The notes under the pieces were generated by a model. The model searched no databases and was not told the DNA's origin. It saw only the letters and a list, made by a program, of their open reading frames with translations. Shown here in pieces: positions 12,440 through 12,504 of a stretch of 12,504 nt of DNA. Positions within the stretch are counted from its first letter, which is position 1, and every line of letters begins with the position of its first letter. Made by a program: the position numbers and the translations under genes. The DNA is from JAICTV01 sp034666045 (GTDB lineage Bacteria; Planctomycetota; Phycisphaerae; Tepidisphaerales; Tepidisphaeraceae): positions 1 through 12,504 of the forward strand of contig JAXDMN010000230.1 in the NCBI GenBank assembly GCA_034666045.1. The letters are read 5' to 3'.

Positions 12440-12504
12440 GAATGACGAAATCCGAAACCAGAAATCCGAATCAAATCCGAATGACGAACCCCGAATGACG
12501 AAGC
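12440..12504. repeat. Short-unit CCGAATGACGAA repeat, cut by window edge
   Basis: Directly after the permease stop comes a run of related pieces: GAATGACGAAATCCGAA, GAAATCCGAATC, AAATCCGAATGACGAA, CCCGAATGACGAAGC. The unit is about 12 bases (CCGAATGACGAA, with ATCCGAA variants) and is AT-richer than the genes around it. It continues past the edge. No terminator was seen before it. Confidence 0.65.

Overview
The window looks like chromosomal DNA from a GC-rich planctomycete, possibly of the Phycisphaerae. The evidence is a PEP-CTERM sorting tail, a dockerin-type EF-hand pair followed by a beta-strand-rich repeat region on a secreted amylase, signal peptides typical of a Gram-negative envelope, and an ABC binding protein fused to its own permease. 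The taxonomic call is inference. No rRNA, tRNA or CRISPR array was seen.

Layout. Minus strand: a very large secreted GH13 alpha-amylase that runs off the left edge (1-3002), then a secreted PEP-CTERM protein (3195-3992). A two-way promoter region (3993-4245) separates these from the plus-strand genes: a LacI-family regulator (4246-5421), a secreted neopullulanase/cyclomaltodextrinase-type GH13 enzyme (5548-8064), a DUF559 endonuclease-like gene set among three copies of a palindromic repeat (8065-8741), a solute-binding-protein/MalF-type permease fusion (8742-11138), a 101-bp hairpin insertion with a 9-bp target duplication (11135-11253), and a MalG-type permease (11245-12435). The last about 65 bases are a short-unit intergenic repeat that continues past the edge.

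How it fits together. This reads as a starch or alpha-glucan utilisation locus. The surface amylase would cut polymer, the PEP-CTERM protein may be a surface accessory, the neopullulanase would trim oligosaccharides outside the cytoplasm, and the two permease genes would import the products. No ABC ATPase is in the window. The LacI-type protein is the obvious regulator. TTAA/TAAAC-type dyads lie on or beside promoter-like hexamers upstream of the amylase, the PEP-CTERM gene, lacI itself and the neopullulanase, which suggests an autoregulated local regulon.

The least ordinary features are two small-element insertions into the transport part of the operon. One is a repeat-flanked DUF559 cassette, one repeat of which supplies the ribosome binding site of the transporter gene. 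The other is a hairpin element that split what looks like an ancestral GTGA stop/start overlap, copied the start codon, and brought a new Shine-Dalgarno sequence with it.
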